60,000 nucleotides of DNA, from positions 16,388,650 to 16,448,649 of the forward strand of contig NC_134026.1 in assembly GCF_964204645.1 (NCBI RefSeq). Reading direction: 5' to 3'. The DNA comes from Tubulanus polymorphus. Its lineage: Eukaryota; Nemertea; Palaeonemertea; Tubulaniformes; Tubulanidae. The notes under the pieces are model-generated. The model searched no databases. It had not been told where the DNA came from and saw only the letters and a list, made by a program, of their open reading frames with translations. Below are positions 1-10,581 of this stretch, one piece after another (the stretch's first letter is position 1; each line of letters opens with the position of its first letter). The translations under genes were made by a program, and so were the position numbers.

Positions 1-263
1 TGATAATTATCAAAATATATGAGGTTTTGTTTTTTTTTTAAATTTTCGCCCCGGTTTGACAAATGTTTAGAAAATGAGGAAGGTGCTTCAGGATATATGA
101 ACATGATAAAGAAAGTCCCCGAATTTTTCTATTTTTTATTGTTTAGTCGTTGAAATGTGGTTTTTAGCGTTGAAATAAAACAAACGTCTGTAGAAGAGGT
201 TCAGAGATTGATGAGTTTAAACCTGATAATTGTGGAACCGGGTTTGTATTAGGAAATAATTCA

Positions 264-374
264 GGGCTCGGTTTTATAGACTGGTATTAACTTTAATCCG
301 GGGGTTAACATGACTGAAAATAAATTGAGTTAGCCCCCGGATTAAAGTTGATAGCAGTCTATTAAAACTGCCCC
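264..374. mobile_element. Short fold-back MITE
   Basis: Two arms of about 45 bp pair imperfectly. The left arm contains TATAGACTGGTATTAACTTT and the right arm its near complement, with GGGC and GCCC at the tips and an AT-rich loop around 311-330. No coding capacity is present. The size and terminal inverted repeats fit a non-autonomous DNA transposon, but no clear target duplication is visible, so the superfamily is open. Confidence 0.5.
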
Positions 375-386
375 AGGTGAAACGAA

Positions 387-807
387 ACTGCGCCGCACAA
401 GACTGATGACATATTTCGCATTTCTTGAAGGATGTATCTATATTCATGCACTTGTTTTATATTCAATGAATGTCTCTGGACCGTTGACTGTTCATTTTCA
501 TGTAATAAGTATATAACTTACCTGCAGAAAAATCTGTTTTTGCACAGTTATTGTATGATATAGTTGTCTGGCTGCGTTCATAGTATTTGCAACAATTACC
601 CTCTCAAATTGGACATCATCTTGGTTCACATGAAACCGGATAAAAAACTGCAATACATGGATGACCGCACTCAGACGTAAGATGTGAACCGTATTCCTTG
701 GATGATACCAGTGGCACAACATACACAGTGGCCTCATCCGTTCCATCTACAAAATTTAAAATCGTGAAGTATCGCATTCGATTCTTTGACAAGGAAAAAG
801 ATTCACA
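387..807. other. Unannotated stretch without recognised gene
   Basis: Reading both strands shows only short open frames with no recognisable domain and no splice-like organisation. The first 263 bases of the window are likewise featureless. Confidence 0.5.
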
Positions 808-843
808 AGTGTTTGAGATTATTTATAAATAATCTCAAACACT
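808..843. repeat. Perfect 36-bp palindrome
   Basis: The left arm AGTGTTTGAGATTATTTA is followed directly, without loop, by its exact complement. The palindrome ends where the satellite array begins, so it may be a boundary structure or the remnant of a very small fold-back insertion. Confidence 0.8.
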
Positions 844-1220
844 ATCAGGTTTCTGATTGCCGATTGCCGATTGTAGACTCGAGAAATCGTCGACTATCAG
901 GTTTCTGATTGCCGATTGCCGATTGTCGGCCCGAGAAATCGTCGACTATCAGGTTTCTGATTGCCGATGGCCGATTGTCGGCCCGAGAAATGGTCGACTA
1001 CCAGGTTTCTGAATGCCGATTGTCGAGCCGAGAAATCGTCGACTATCAGGTTTCTGATTGCCGATTGTCGACTCGAGAAATCGTCGACTATCAGGTTTCT
1101 GATTGCCAATTACCGATTTTCGCCCCGAGAAATGGTCGACTACTAGGTTTCTGAATGCCGATTGCCGATTGTCGAGCCGAGAAATGGTCGACTATCAGGT
1201 TTCTGATTGCCGATTGCCGA
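842..1220. repeat. Satellite array, ~45-52 bp units
   Basis: About seven head-to-tail units share CTATCAGGTTTCTGATTGCC, one or two copies of GCCGATTG, a variable CGAG core and GAAATCGTCGA at the end. Unit length varies between roughly 45 and 52 bp through gain or loss of the GCCGATT submotif. Related sequence occurs in opposite orientation near 25555-25730. Open frames here are repeat artefacts. Confidence 0.85.
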
Positions 1221-1372
1221 CTTCTGAAAATTACTTCACGTGCCTCTTTCTATCGATCTACGCGTATTAATACTTTTCTCAGTGAAAATGTTGGAACCAA
1301 TCCGCAGATCTACTTTTACCAGTTCTGGAGTTGAGCTTAATCTTTGAAAGCCAGCGTATCTCTACATGCAAC

Positions 1373-2147
1373 CACAGGGATTTGGCGATGGGCTTGGATT
1401 TTATTTCCGGGTTGTTGATAATCTCGCGAACATGGCGCTAAATATGAACTGCGAATAAATTCAAAACATCATGGAAATACCTTGTGTTTATGTTGTTTAT
1501 TTATCCGCTATAAAGTTCCGATAAACAATTGGTCGTTAAGGATCATCATCAGACGGTCGACACGCTTTACTATATAAAATCACAAGGGATGAAACGCAGT
1601 TCAATTCGTGCCAGCCAGAAAGTTGGGACAGTCACGTGACTTAACGCTTCTTATTTGACTGAATGCAAACCTGAAGCATCTAAGATGGAAACTATGATAC
1701 GAAAAATATTTGAGAATAACTTACATTCAAATGCATTTTTTGTCTATGAATTATATATTTGATCATAATTATTCTTTCTAAGTTATTAATTTCATATGAA
1801 TCATAATCTGACAATTGATATCGGTCTGTAAATATGTTAACTTTTCATGTTAAAGTTTTAAATGTGATGACATCATCAGAATGTCACGTGACTGTCCCAA
1901 CTTTCTGGCTGGTACAACTCTGAAGGCGTTTCATCCCTTGTGATTTTATATAGAGCGTGACGACCGTCTGATGATTATCCTTAACGACCAATTGTTTATC
2001 GGAACTTTATAGCGGATAAATAAACAATATAAACACAAGGTATTTCCATGATATTTTGAATTTATTCGCAGTTCATATTTAGCGCCATTCTCGCGAGATA
2101 ATCAACAACCCGGAAATAAAATCCAAGCCCATCGCCAAACCCCTGTG
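1373..2147. mobile_element. hAT-like MITE with ~265-bp TIRs (copy 1)
   Basis: The terminal inverted repeats cover about 1373-1640 and 1880-2147. The tips are CACAGGG and CCCTGTG and both arms contain GGCGATGGGCTTGGATTTTA or its complement. The centre is AT-rich and non-coding. The left end is preceded by CATGCAAC (1365-1372). The same octamer follows another CCCTGTG at 2229-2235, so the true right end could be 2235. An 8-bp duplication and a CAGGG tip suggest the hAT superfamily. A second copy lies at 20058-20663. Confidence 0.75.
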
Positions 2148-2569
2148 CACGCAAGCTGAGGTCATTACCCGTCAACGCTTTTACAACTAATTTTCAGAAT
2201 AGATCCACTTGAACCATTCCATTCAGCCCCCTGTGCATGCAACGGTAAAGAAATCCGTTCCAAGAAATCTGCCGCACAGAATGGAGGATAGTTCTGATCA
2301 TCAGCCTCGCAATTCAAGCACTGATCTATAGAAGGTGGACGACGTGACCATGATTACTTTTGTAAAGAATGTTGTTTCTTTCGAAAAGCAATGCATTGGA
2401 TTCCTCAGAAAAAGGAAAGTGCTACGTCCCCAGGAGTTTTGTTGTGAGAAAAAGCCAATGAGTTTAGTAAATAGCAAGGGAACAGACGGCGAAATTTGAA
2501 ATGCCCAGACTGCACCTCAAAGAAATCAATTAGGACTGGATCAATTTTTTCGTAAGTGAAATACATTAA

Positions 2570-3785
2570 TAGTGCCGGGATCGTGGGGCCGCGTGTAAAT
2601 TCGCTTAATATAGGCTAAAGTGGCTGGGATCGTGGGGCCATGTGTAGATTCACCTAATATAAAGTGGCTGGGGATCGTGGGGCCGTGTGTAGATACACCT
2701 AATATAAAGTGGCTGGGATCGAGGGGCCGTGTGTAGATTCACCTAATATAAAGTGGCTGGGATCGAGGGGCCGTTTGTAGGTTCACCTAATATAAGTGGC
2801 TGGGATCGAGGGGCCGTGTGTAGATTCACCTAAAGTGGCTGGGATCACGGGGCCGTGTGTAGATTCACCTAATATAAAGTGGCTAGGATCGAGGGGCCGT
2901 GTGTAGATTCACCTAATATAAAGTGGCTGGGATCGAGGGGCCGTGTGTAGATTCACCTAATATAAAGTGGCTGGGATCGAGGGGCCGTTTGTAGATTCAC
3001 CTAATATGAAGTGGCTGGTATCGAGGGGCCGTGTGTAGATTCACCTAATATAAAGTGGCTGGGGATCTTGGGGCCGTGTGAAGATTCACCTAATATAAAG
3101 TGGTTTGGATCACGGGGTCGTGCGTAGATTCACTTAACATAAAGTGGCTGGGGATCCTGGGGCCGCGTGAAGATTAACCAAATATAAAGTGGCTGGGGAT
3201 TATGGGGCCGTGTGTAGATTCACCTAATATAAAGTGGCTGGAGATATTCGGGGGCCGCGTGCAGATTCACCTAATATAAAGAGGCTGGGGATCATGGGGC
3301 CGTGTGTAGATTCACCTAATATAAAGTGGCTGCGATCGAGGGGCCGTTTGTAGATTCACCTAATATAAAGTGGCTGGGGATCTTGGGGCCGCGTGAAGAT
3401 TCACCTAATATAAAGTGGTTTGGATCACGGGGTCGTGCGTAGATTCACTTAACATAAAGTGGCTGGGGATCCTGGGGCCGCGTGAAGATTAACCAAATAT
3501 AAAGTGGCTGGGGATTATGGGGCCGTGTGTAGATTCACCTAATATAAAGTGGCTGGAGATATTCGGGGGCCGCGTGCAGATTCACCTAATATAAAGAGGC
3601 TGGGGATCATGGGGTCGTGTGTAGATTCACCTAATAAAAAATGGCTGGGATCGTGGGGCCGCGTGTAGATTCACCTAATATAAAGAGGCTGGGGATCTTG
3701 GGGTCGTGTGTATATTCACCTAGTATAAAGTGGCTGGGATTGTGAGATCGTGCGTAGATTCACGTTATATAAAGTGCCTGGGCCG
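2570..3785. repeat. Minisatellite, ~43-45 bp units, with higher-order period
   Basis: About 28 head-to-tail units follow the pattern AAGTGGCTGGGATCGNGGGG, then CCGTGTGTAGATTCACC and TAATAT. A block of about seven units starting near 3061 recurs almost identically from about 3376, giving a higher-order period of about 315 bp. There are no unique spacers, so this is not a CRISPR-like array. Related units occur in reverse orientation at 27178-27312. Confidence 0.9.
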
Positions 3786-4479
3786 GGGTTGTGACCTGGC
3801 CTGTCTATTGTTAAGGTTTACAACGTTGTTCGAATTTTCAATAATTAATGCAGATTCCAAAATATGTCTACAATATAATACAATGGTTTTTCACCCCATA
3901 ATAAACTTATATCAAAATTCCTCTGTAAACTGGTTAAACTCAACACTTGATTTCCCCTTTGATTATTTGTTATTTGTTCTCTCATCAATTTCGTCTCTGA
4001 CTTAACTTGTATTCACCTTTGTTTTAATTTAAGTGCCCCTTAGTTTGTCTTTCTTTTTACTTCTGACTTTAAGTTTCATTTGTATTTATACTCACTATTG
4101 TTGTTTATAATCACCCCTTAGTTTGCTTCCCTTTAATCTATTTTAGCGTGTAACTGTTTCTACGTTAATTTTCCTTTAGTTTGTATCATCTCTGATTACT
4201 TGAATTAGTCTCTTTGTCTCTGGATTGTATATATATCTCATAATTTCTGTAGTATCTCATTATTCCTGAAGATGACTATTAGGATATAGTCGAAACGTTG
4301 AAATAAACTACTATCTCGAAGTTTCATTTTCGGACTTTTTATTATCATTGTAGGATTCTCTCCTGTGCTATTTCAGTTGAAAAGGATTAATCAATTACAT
4401 CACAAAGGAAGGAACATATGTTGATCAGATAGTGTTTAGCTAGTGAATAACTGGCAGTTATAAGCGCGCAGCACATAAG
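3786..4479. other. AT-rich stretch without recognised gene
   Basis: No domain-bearing frame is visible. A short stem (GACTAT pairing with ATAGTC, 4274-4291) lies between CTGAAGA and GAAACG and resembles part of a hammerhead core, but other required parts are not seen. The left limit of Polinton-like element A lies at the end of this stretch. Confidence 0.4.
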
Positions 4480-4540
4480 CATAGGAACGCATAGGATATT
4501 CTCTCTATAAACACAATTTTAGGAGTTAACAGTTATAAAT

Positions 4541-4704
4541 GTAAGTACTGTTTTTGTTGTTATTAAGGCGTTGGGAAACGTTAAACATGTAAAACTTACC
4601 CTGGTAAGATGCGCCACAAATGACTATGTTTAAGTGCTATAATTAATTTTTTACAACTAAAACTTCAAGTTAGTTTTATTCTACGCTAGATATTTATCTT
4701 TTAG
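4541..4704 (+). other. Conserved intron-like segment in leader of element A
   Basis: The segment starts with GTAAGTACTG and ends with TATCTTTTAG, matching animal donor and acceptor consensus. Element B carries the same arrangement (54888 down to 54774, minus strand) with matching flanks but shorter and diverged interior. The upstream flank shares ATAGGATATTCTCTC with element B. I infer a 5' untranslated exon spliced to the integrase-side gene block. Confidence 0.45.
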
Positions 4705-5382
4705 ATTACAAAATGAAGACCATTGAATCAAGAAAGTGAAGATAGATGGATGTGGAATCAGAAATAATGGATATTTCAACTCATGAGACTGTAGCCGTTT
4801 AGCCATACTGTATAGGCTTCCAATGCATTACGTTTGCCGGAATTTCAATTGCGTCATTCAGCTGTTGTTAATGTCACACACAGTGACAGATGTTGTATTA
4901 TACTTTATTGATTCCTGCATTCCACGCATACCTTACCGCTCGGCTGCCGAGCGGCTTGGAATGTGGAAATCGATAATGATTGTAGAATGAAATATATGTG
5001 TTTATGAAATAGTATTTCCACCAGTCGTTTCTTTGAATTTATTTTCAGTTTTAGGATTTATTATCAAGAATCCGAAATGACTTATCTGGACAGTTATAAT
5101 TACTGCTCCTAATAGATAGACAATAGTAGTGAGATATTAAATCCTAATTTAAATAAAATATAATAAAAAAACAATAACTTCAACTGCTAGTGAATTCTAT
5201 TATATTTTTAATATTTTCTTTTCAAAAGAGAATACTTTATATTTTGAATAGATTCAAATAGAAATTCTTTAAATTCAAATAGCTAGTATCAGTAGTCAAT
5301 ACTAGAATTCTTTAACTTTAACTTTAACTATCTAGTATCAGAATACTTATAATATTTTTCTTATTAAATTTCTCTAATATAA
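4705..5382 (+). promoter_or_regulatory. AT-rich leader of the rightward gene block, element A
   Basis: No coding frame is recognised here; the HNH endonuclease gene that occupies the corresponding place in element B is absent. The part nearest 5383 aligns by eye with 53053-53290 of element B, including CTTTTCAAAA, GAATACTTTATA and the final CTTATTAAATTTCTCTAATA before TAAATG. It likely holds promoter and untranslated leader. Confidence 0.4.
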
Positions 5383-6346
5383 ATGTCAAAGAAATCGAGT
5401 AAGAATAGTATTGATATTGAAAAAACATTAGATGATTTGGGCATAAGTGATAATAAAGATACAGTTGTTTCTAATTCTATTCAAGTTAATAACAATATTG
5501 ATTATGAATACTATTTATATTGTAAGCATCATCTTCAATTATTAATTGCTGGCGGGAAATCTAAGGATTTCTTGGGAAAATTTTAACTTATCAAGAACTA
5601 GATGCTATGAAACCCGATAAAGTAATAAAATATTTTAAGATTTATGAAGAGGCAAGATTGGCCCAAATAAATGATTCTATTTCAGATGGTATTGTCAAAT
5701 GTTATTCTAAGTTATGTAACCAGTTAGTACCAATTGATGATGAAAATAAATTATATAGTGATTTGAAAAATGACTATTTAGTTATGACTGAATTACAAAA
5801 ATGGGTTGGTTATGCTTCATTTCAATTAGGATCGGTTATGACATTAATTTCTACTGGCGTCATAAGAACGAAACAGATGTACTACAACCAAACGGTGAAA
5901 CAGAAAATGAATCAGAACAAAGATTAACTAAAATAAATGAGTGATGGAGTTAAGAAAAAGGCTAGATCAGAGCAGGGAAGTGTGATGAGATCATCACACT
6001 TCCCTGATCAGAGAGACAAATTAAATGGGCAAGAGAATTAGGTAAAAGATCTTCAGAATTAAAAAAAGCTAAGAAAAAGAAATTAACTGATATTAATGAA
6101 TCACAGACTTTATCTGATATTGATTCAAATAATAATCCATCTGATTCTTCTAATGCTGGAAGTAATTATAAATTATATATTACAATTGGATTAGTAACAG
6201 TTATTATATTATCCGGTGTAATATATAAATCAAAATTCAAATCTGATGATAAAGATGATTCCAATGATAATAAACCTATCATACCAGAAAATAAGTCAAA
6301 TCATAAAACCATTGAAACTAAATCTAAATTATTATTAATGGATTAA
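5383..6346 (+). pseudogene. Two-pass membrane protein, broken (element A)
   Basis: Comparison with 52082-53052 in element B shows that the frames at 5383-5586 and 5607-5927 and the region to the stop at 6344-6346 derive from one gene of about 320 codons. The N-terminal part is polar and Asp/Lys-rich. One hydrophobic segment follows near the middle (GYASFQLGSVMTLISTGVI) and a second near the C-terminus. Between them lies a basic stretch, KWARELGKRS. Element A has a frameshift near 5580, a ~45-bp deletion after 5860 and a hairpin-bearing insertion near 5940-6013. The start at 5383 has the family motif ATATAAATG. Function is unknown; a membrane or virion protein is an inference from position. 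Confidence 0.6.
5966..6013. repeat. 34-bp hairpin flanked by 7-bp direct repeats
   Basis: The arms CAGGGAAGTGTGATGA (5973-5988) and its exact complement (5991-6006) are separated by two bases and flanked by ATCAGAG on both sides. Element B lacks this sequence, so it is an insertion. The CAGGG tip and the 7-8 bp duplication resemble a hAT-type micro-MITE reduced to its terminal repeats. Confidence 0.7.
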
Positions 6347-6352
6347 AATAAG

Positions 6353-7444
6353 ATGAAAAAAGAACAATATTTAAGAGATTTATATTATAACCCAGAAAGT
6401 GAAGTATCATATTCTAACGTTACAGAATTATGGGGTAAAATTAAAGCTGATAAGGAAAATGGTAATATAAAATATAGTGAACTAAAATCATGGTTACAAA
6501 ATCAACCAACATATCAAATCCACAAGAAAATGGATAAAACTTATTTAACAAGAAAAGTTATGGTTTCATATATCGATCAACAATGGCAAGCAGATTTAAT
6601 TGACATGAAGAACTTAGAAGAATACAACAAAGGATATTACTGGATATTAAATGTTATAGACATATTCAGTAGATACGCATGGTCAATTCCAATCAAAAAT
6701 AAAACTGGAATAGAAGTTACAAATGCTTTTAAATCTATATTTAAAGAAGCTATTCCAGATAAGATACAATTTGATGAAGGTAAGGAATTTTATAACAAAC
6801 ATTTTAAAAAACTATTATCTGATAACGATGTAGAATATTTTTCAACACACTCAGATAAAAAAGCATCTATTATAGAAAGGTTTAATAAAACATTGAAAAC
6901 TAGAATGTGGAAATATTTTACTGCTAATGAAACATACAAATATATCGATGTGTTAGATGATTTAGTTAAAGGTTATAATAATTCTAAACATAGTTCTATA
7001 AATATGAAACCTATACAAGCTAGAAAAGAAGATAATTCGGAAATAGTTTGGAATAATTTATATGGAGCATTTGTTACACATGATTTCGGTGAACCTAGAT
7101 TTAAAATTGGACAACACGTAAGAATATCTAAATATAGAAAAACATTTTATAAAGGATATACCCCTAATTTTACTGAAGAAATATTCAAGATTAAAAAGAT
7201 AATATTAACTAAACCTTTTGTTTATAAATTATAAGATTTAAAATATGAAGAAATATTAGGTTATTTCTATGAACAAGAATTATCACTTGTACCAAATCCA
7301 GATGAAATAGAATACAAAATAGAAAAAGTATTGAAAACAAAAACTCTTAAAGGAAAAAAGTATTCTTTGGTGAAATATAAAGGATACGATGATAAATTTA
7401 ATGAATGGATTTTATCTAGTAAAATTAAAAGAATAAATGAATAA
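6353..7444 (+). pseudogene. Chromodomain integrase (retroviral-type, rve), one internal stop
   Basis: This is the DDE integrase that inserts Polintons and produces 6-bp target duplications. The frame spans 364 codons with a single in-frame TAA at 7232-7234, after residue 293. Catalytic residues are D81 in QADLIDM, D141 in QFDEGKEF and E175 in SIIERFN, with 33 residues between the last two. After the stop, the same frame reads a chromodomain-like segment (KKYSLVKYKGYDDKFNEWIL), usual for Polinton and chromovirus integrases. The stop removes only that targeting domain. The gene begins 6 bp after the upstream stop and its end overlaps the ATPase start in ATGAATAA. Its ATG lacks the TAAATG motif, suggesting co-transcription with the upstream gene. 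Confidence 0.9.
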
Positions 7445-8045
7445 AGATTTATTTATATTTGAACCGCATGATAAATTAGTTACTGGAGTAACCAATTGTG
7501 GTAAAACACATTTCATATTAGACTTGTTAGAAACTGTTTATAAGAATCATTTTGATAATATAACATTATTTTGTCCTACTTATGAAATGAATAAAACATA
7601 TAATAGAGATATAGTTAAGATGAAAAAGTTTATTATATTAGATCCTAAAACAGTAAAAGAAAATTTAGATAATTGTATTAAAATAGCAATTGATACTTAT
7701 AAAGGATCAAATACATTATTTATTATAGATGATTGCGCAAATTTACATGATTCAAAAGTGAGAGAAAGTGAGTTATGTTATCTAGCTTTCTCTGGGAGAC
7801 ATTTTGGGATAACAACATGGGTTTTAAATCAAAAATATAATTCAATTGTTAAAGACTTTAGGGAGAATATAAGATTTTTAGTTTTATTTTATAACAAAGA
7901 TAAAAAATCTATGCAACAATCATTGGAAGAAAATCAAATTATACCTACTGAATTACATGATGAATATATGAATACATTAAAGAATAATGGTTCAAAATTA
8001 TTACTGAGACTACAATTTCCATATGAATATAAATTTATAAAGTAA
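7437..8045 (+). CDS. Packaging ATPase, FtsK/HerA A32-like
   Basis: This 202-residue protein is the probable genome-packaging ATPase of the virus-like phase. Walker A is GVTNCGKT near residues 17-24 and Walker B is TLFIIDDCA near residue 98, followed by a conserved Gln in VLNQKY. It lacks additional domains and is short but complete for this family. It is the only large gene of element A with an uninterrupted frame. The start overlaps the integrase end and carries AATAAATG. The copy in element B (50384-50991) has lost one base near its start. Assignment rests on motifs and on the Polinton context. Confidence 0.85.
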   Translation: MNKDLFIFEPHDKLVTGVTNCGKTHFILDLLETVYKNHFDNITLFCPTYEMNKTYNRDIVKMKKFIILDPKTVKENLDNCIKIAIDTYKGSNTLFIIDDCANLHDSKVRESELCYLAFSGRHFGITTWVLNQKYNSIVKDFRENIRFLVLFYNKDKKSMQQSLEENQIIPTELHDEYMNTLKNNGSKLLLRLQFPYEYKFIK

Positions 8046-8403
8046 CTATTTATATATCTATGTATCTAATACGTATTAAATACGTATTAAATACGTATTA
8101 AATACATTAATACTTAAAACCCCCTTTTTTTAAATAAATGTTATTTATACAATTTTCAACCAATTTATTTTTTTATTTTTTCAACTAATATATGAATAAG
8201 TTTGAAAATAATAAAGGTTATTTATTATTACTGAGGTTTCAATATAAATTTAAAAAAGAAATATAATTTAAGGTATTTTCAAATAATATGTATTAGATAC
8301 GTATTAGATATGTATTAGATATGTATTAAATACGTATTAGATACCTTAATACTTAGAACCCCCTTTTTTATTTACTATTATTTTATACAATTTTCAACCT
8401 TTA
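8046..8403. repeat. Iteron-rich spacer between convergent gene blocks, with duplicated ATPase tail
   Basis: Two similar blocks (about 8046-8160 and 8278-8400) each contain four or five tandem 11-12 bp units of the type TACGTATTAAA or TACGTATTAGA, then CTTAATACTTA, a C5 T6-7 run and ATTTTATACAATTTTCAACC. Between them, 8205-8275 resembles the last codons of the ATPase gene, indicating a ~235-bp tandem duplication. Element B has a related spacer (50174-50383) with a different repeat unit. The position between converging genes suggests termination, polyadenylation or replication functions, which is inference. Confidence 0.65.
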
Positions 8404-9261
8404 TTACTTTTTGAGTGTTAGATAATTACTTTCTGAATCACTTTCATCATCACTCTCCAATTCATCATCAGACCCTAACAATTTATTCAAATGCTCTACC
8501 GAATCTTCATAAATAATTGGTTTATTGATATACTTATTAGTCATCTCAACTATATCTTTATTTTCTTATTTAAGTTTCATAGAATCTTTATTATCAATGC
8601 GCTTTCCTGTAACTATATCACCATGTGGGTGCCATACGGCACCATTTTCATTATTATCTTTATTAGTGTTTGCTCCTAATATTTCATTTACAATGTTTGA
8701 TTCTAATTTAATAGCACCGGTTAAATCTAATTCATCTTTATTAGGTGTTGCTAATAATAAATTTTCATATAATTCTTTACCATTTACTTTTTATAAAAAT
8801 TCTCTTTTACCAACATGTTCTATAACATTATTTATATGTACCTTTGTATTCATATGTTTATTCCAATTTGATGGAGCGTTTGAAAATTCGCCTTTACAAT
8901 AATCACAATAATTTCTATTTTCACTAACATTTAATAGTATTGCATTATTTGATGTAGAAGGTATTACATTATTAGATGTAGAAGGTATTACATTATTAGA
9001 TGTAGAAGGTATTACATTATTAGATGTAGTAGGTATTACATTATTAGATGTAGAAGGTATTACATTATTATCAATTACATTACTTAAATCATCAACAAAA
9101 CCACTTTTATTATTATCGATTTCTATTAGTTTAGTTTTATAAATTTTGAAAATAGGATCAAATATCAAAGCTATATTACAAGGTATTACATAATATAAAC
9201 CATCATTATTTTCATGTGTATCGATGTATGGAATATGTTTATATACTTTACCTCCTTCCAT
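8404..9261 (-). pseudogene. Zinc-finger protein with 8-residue repeats, two internal stops
   Basis: The frame of 286 codons begins at 9261 with TAAATG and is broken by stops at 8791-8793 and near 8560. The N-terminal ~80 residues are unrecognised. Residues around 65-110 are five to six copies of NNVIPSTS encoded by a 24-bp repeat. A C2H2-like finger follows: YCDYCKGEF then HMNTKVH. The C-terminal third is acidic and Ser-rich. A Cys-Cys-His-His module suggests nucleic-acid binding; no pathway can be named. In element B the 24-bp array is longer and the N-terminal part is deleted. Confidence 0.6.
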
Positions 9262-9293
9262 TTATTATATAAATTTTTATTAAAGTTAAAACT

Positions 9294-10542
9294 TTAATAC
9301 ATAACACTATTTAATTGAGAATTTACAATATTTACTTGAGCGTCAGATATAATATAAATGTGCATTTTAAAATTTTTGATTCCTTTATTCTTTGTCATGA
9401 ATAATTGTATTCCATCTTTAGTGTTTTGTAATTTTTTTCCAGAACCATGTGATGAATTATCCTCGGTTGTTCTAAAATCTAACCATAATGCATATTTATT
9501 ACCGGTATTATAATCAATTTGATTAATATTACAATTTTCAGATGATTTTACTTTTTCATTCATAAAATGTTTTCTAATTTCTGGCCATTGATCAATCATT
9601 CTCATTCCTTGACAAAATATTTTATTTGCTATTCCTTCGATAGTTATTTCTACTTTTGTTATTTCAGGATTATAATAATTATCAACATTTATTGCACCAT
9701 TAGTATATGTTGCAATGGTAAAAAATATTAATATACCTTTAATAGATCTTCTCGGGAAGTTAATACTCTCATTAATAATTTCATCATTTGCATTATTAGT
9801 TACAGTTTTAAATTTATCAATATAATCATATAATAATGAAAATCCTTGATTGTATTTAGTTTGAATTATACTTGAAATATTTTCATCAGTTACTGTATCA
9901 TATTCTAAACATATATTCGATAATTTATAACTCATATCTTTATTAACGCTAGATATTACAATTTCATTAACAGGAGCAAATGTTATTTCGAATATAACGT
10001 CTTCTTGAATTGCGTATTTATATAAAGGTGCATTGTTATTTATCAATTCAAAGTCTAATGGAATTTTATATTTGCTTCCATATATACTTTTTATCAATTT
10101 ATCTATAGCATTAGTTAATATTGCATTATGCGCTTCTGATCTTAATTTATTTTGGTTTTCTGATTGGATTCCTTGAAATATCATATTATTTCTATTTTCT
10201 TTAGTTAACCATAAATCTTTATAATGCATAAATAAATAATAATCATCTAATGAGAAAACTGTTTCTGGACCAATCTTTATAGTTAATTTTTTAATCAAAT
10301 ATCTCCCAACATTATCGACAACATAATTATTATTATTACCGGTTAACTTTTATATCGGCCGATAAATAAATACTATTTGGAACATAAAAAGTATTTTGTG
10401 TTAATCGAGGAATTCTAACATATAAAGTTTCATCGGGATTAATATTAGAAGGGTTATGAGTAATTATATGATGAGATCTTTCTGCTTTTATAGCATTAGA
10501 TATTCTATGATTCTTAGAAGGATTGATATAACTCCCACTCAT
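9294..10542 (-). pseudogene. Major-capsid-like protein, one frameshift
   Basis: The gene covers about 416 codons in two frames: 68 codons from the ATG at 10542 (preceded by AAATAA) to a stop at 10336, then an open frame of 334 codons that lacks its own ATG. A single extra base near 10338 explains the switch: protein similarity continues through NNNNY and VDNVGRYLIKKL on the other frame. The N-terminus has LYVRIPRLTQNTFYVPNSIY, and the body contains IGPETVFSLDDYY and KMHIYIISDAQ. I recognise this as a family recurrent in Polinton-like elements of invertebrates, where it is a capsid candidate. A double jelly-roll fold is inferred, not shown; 415 residues is short for that class. Element B has no copy. 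Confidence 0.5.
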
Positions 10543-10581
10543 TTATTTAACATAAAATTAATTATTTATTTTCTATCATGT

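Noticed and set aside
909-1154. Overlapping frames in the 52-bp satellite
   Set aside because: Translations mirror the repeat unit and have no protein features.
2570-3785. CRISPR-like regular array
   Set aside because: Units abut head to tail without unique spacers, in a eukaryotic context; this is a minisatellite.
4266-4296. Hammerhead-ribozyme-like CTGAAGA, stem and GAAACG
   Set aside because: The stem II pairing is good, but no stem III with the required cleavage triplet and no stem I partner are visible; the motif is common in animal transposon tails.
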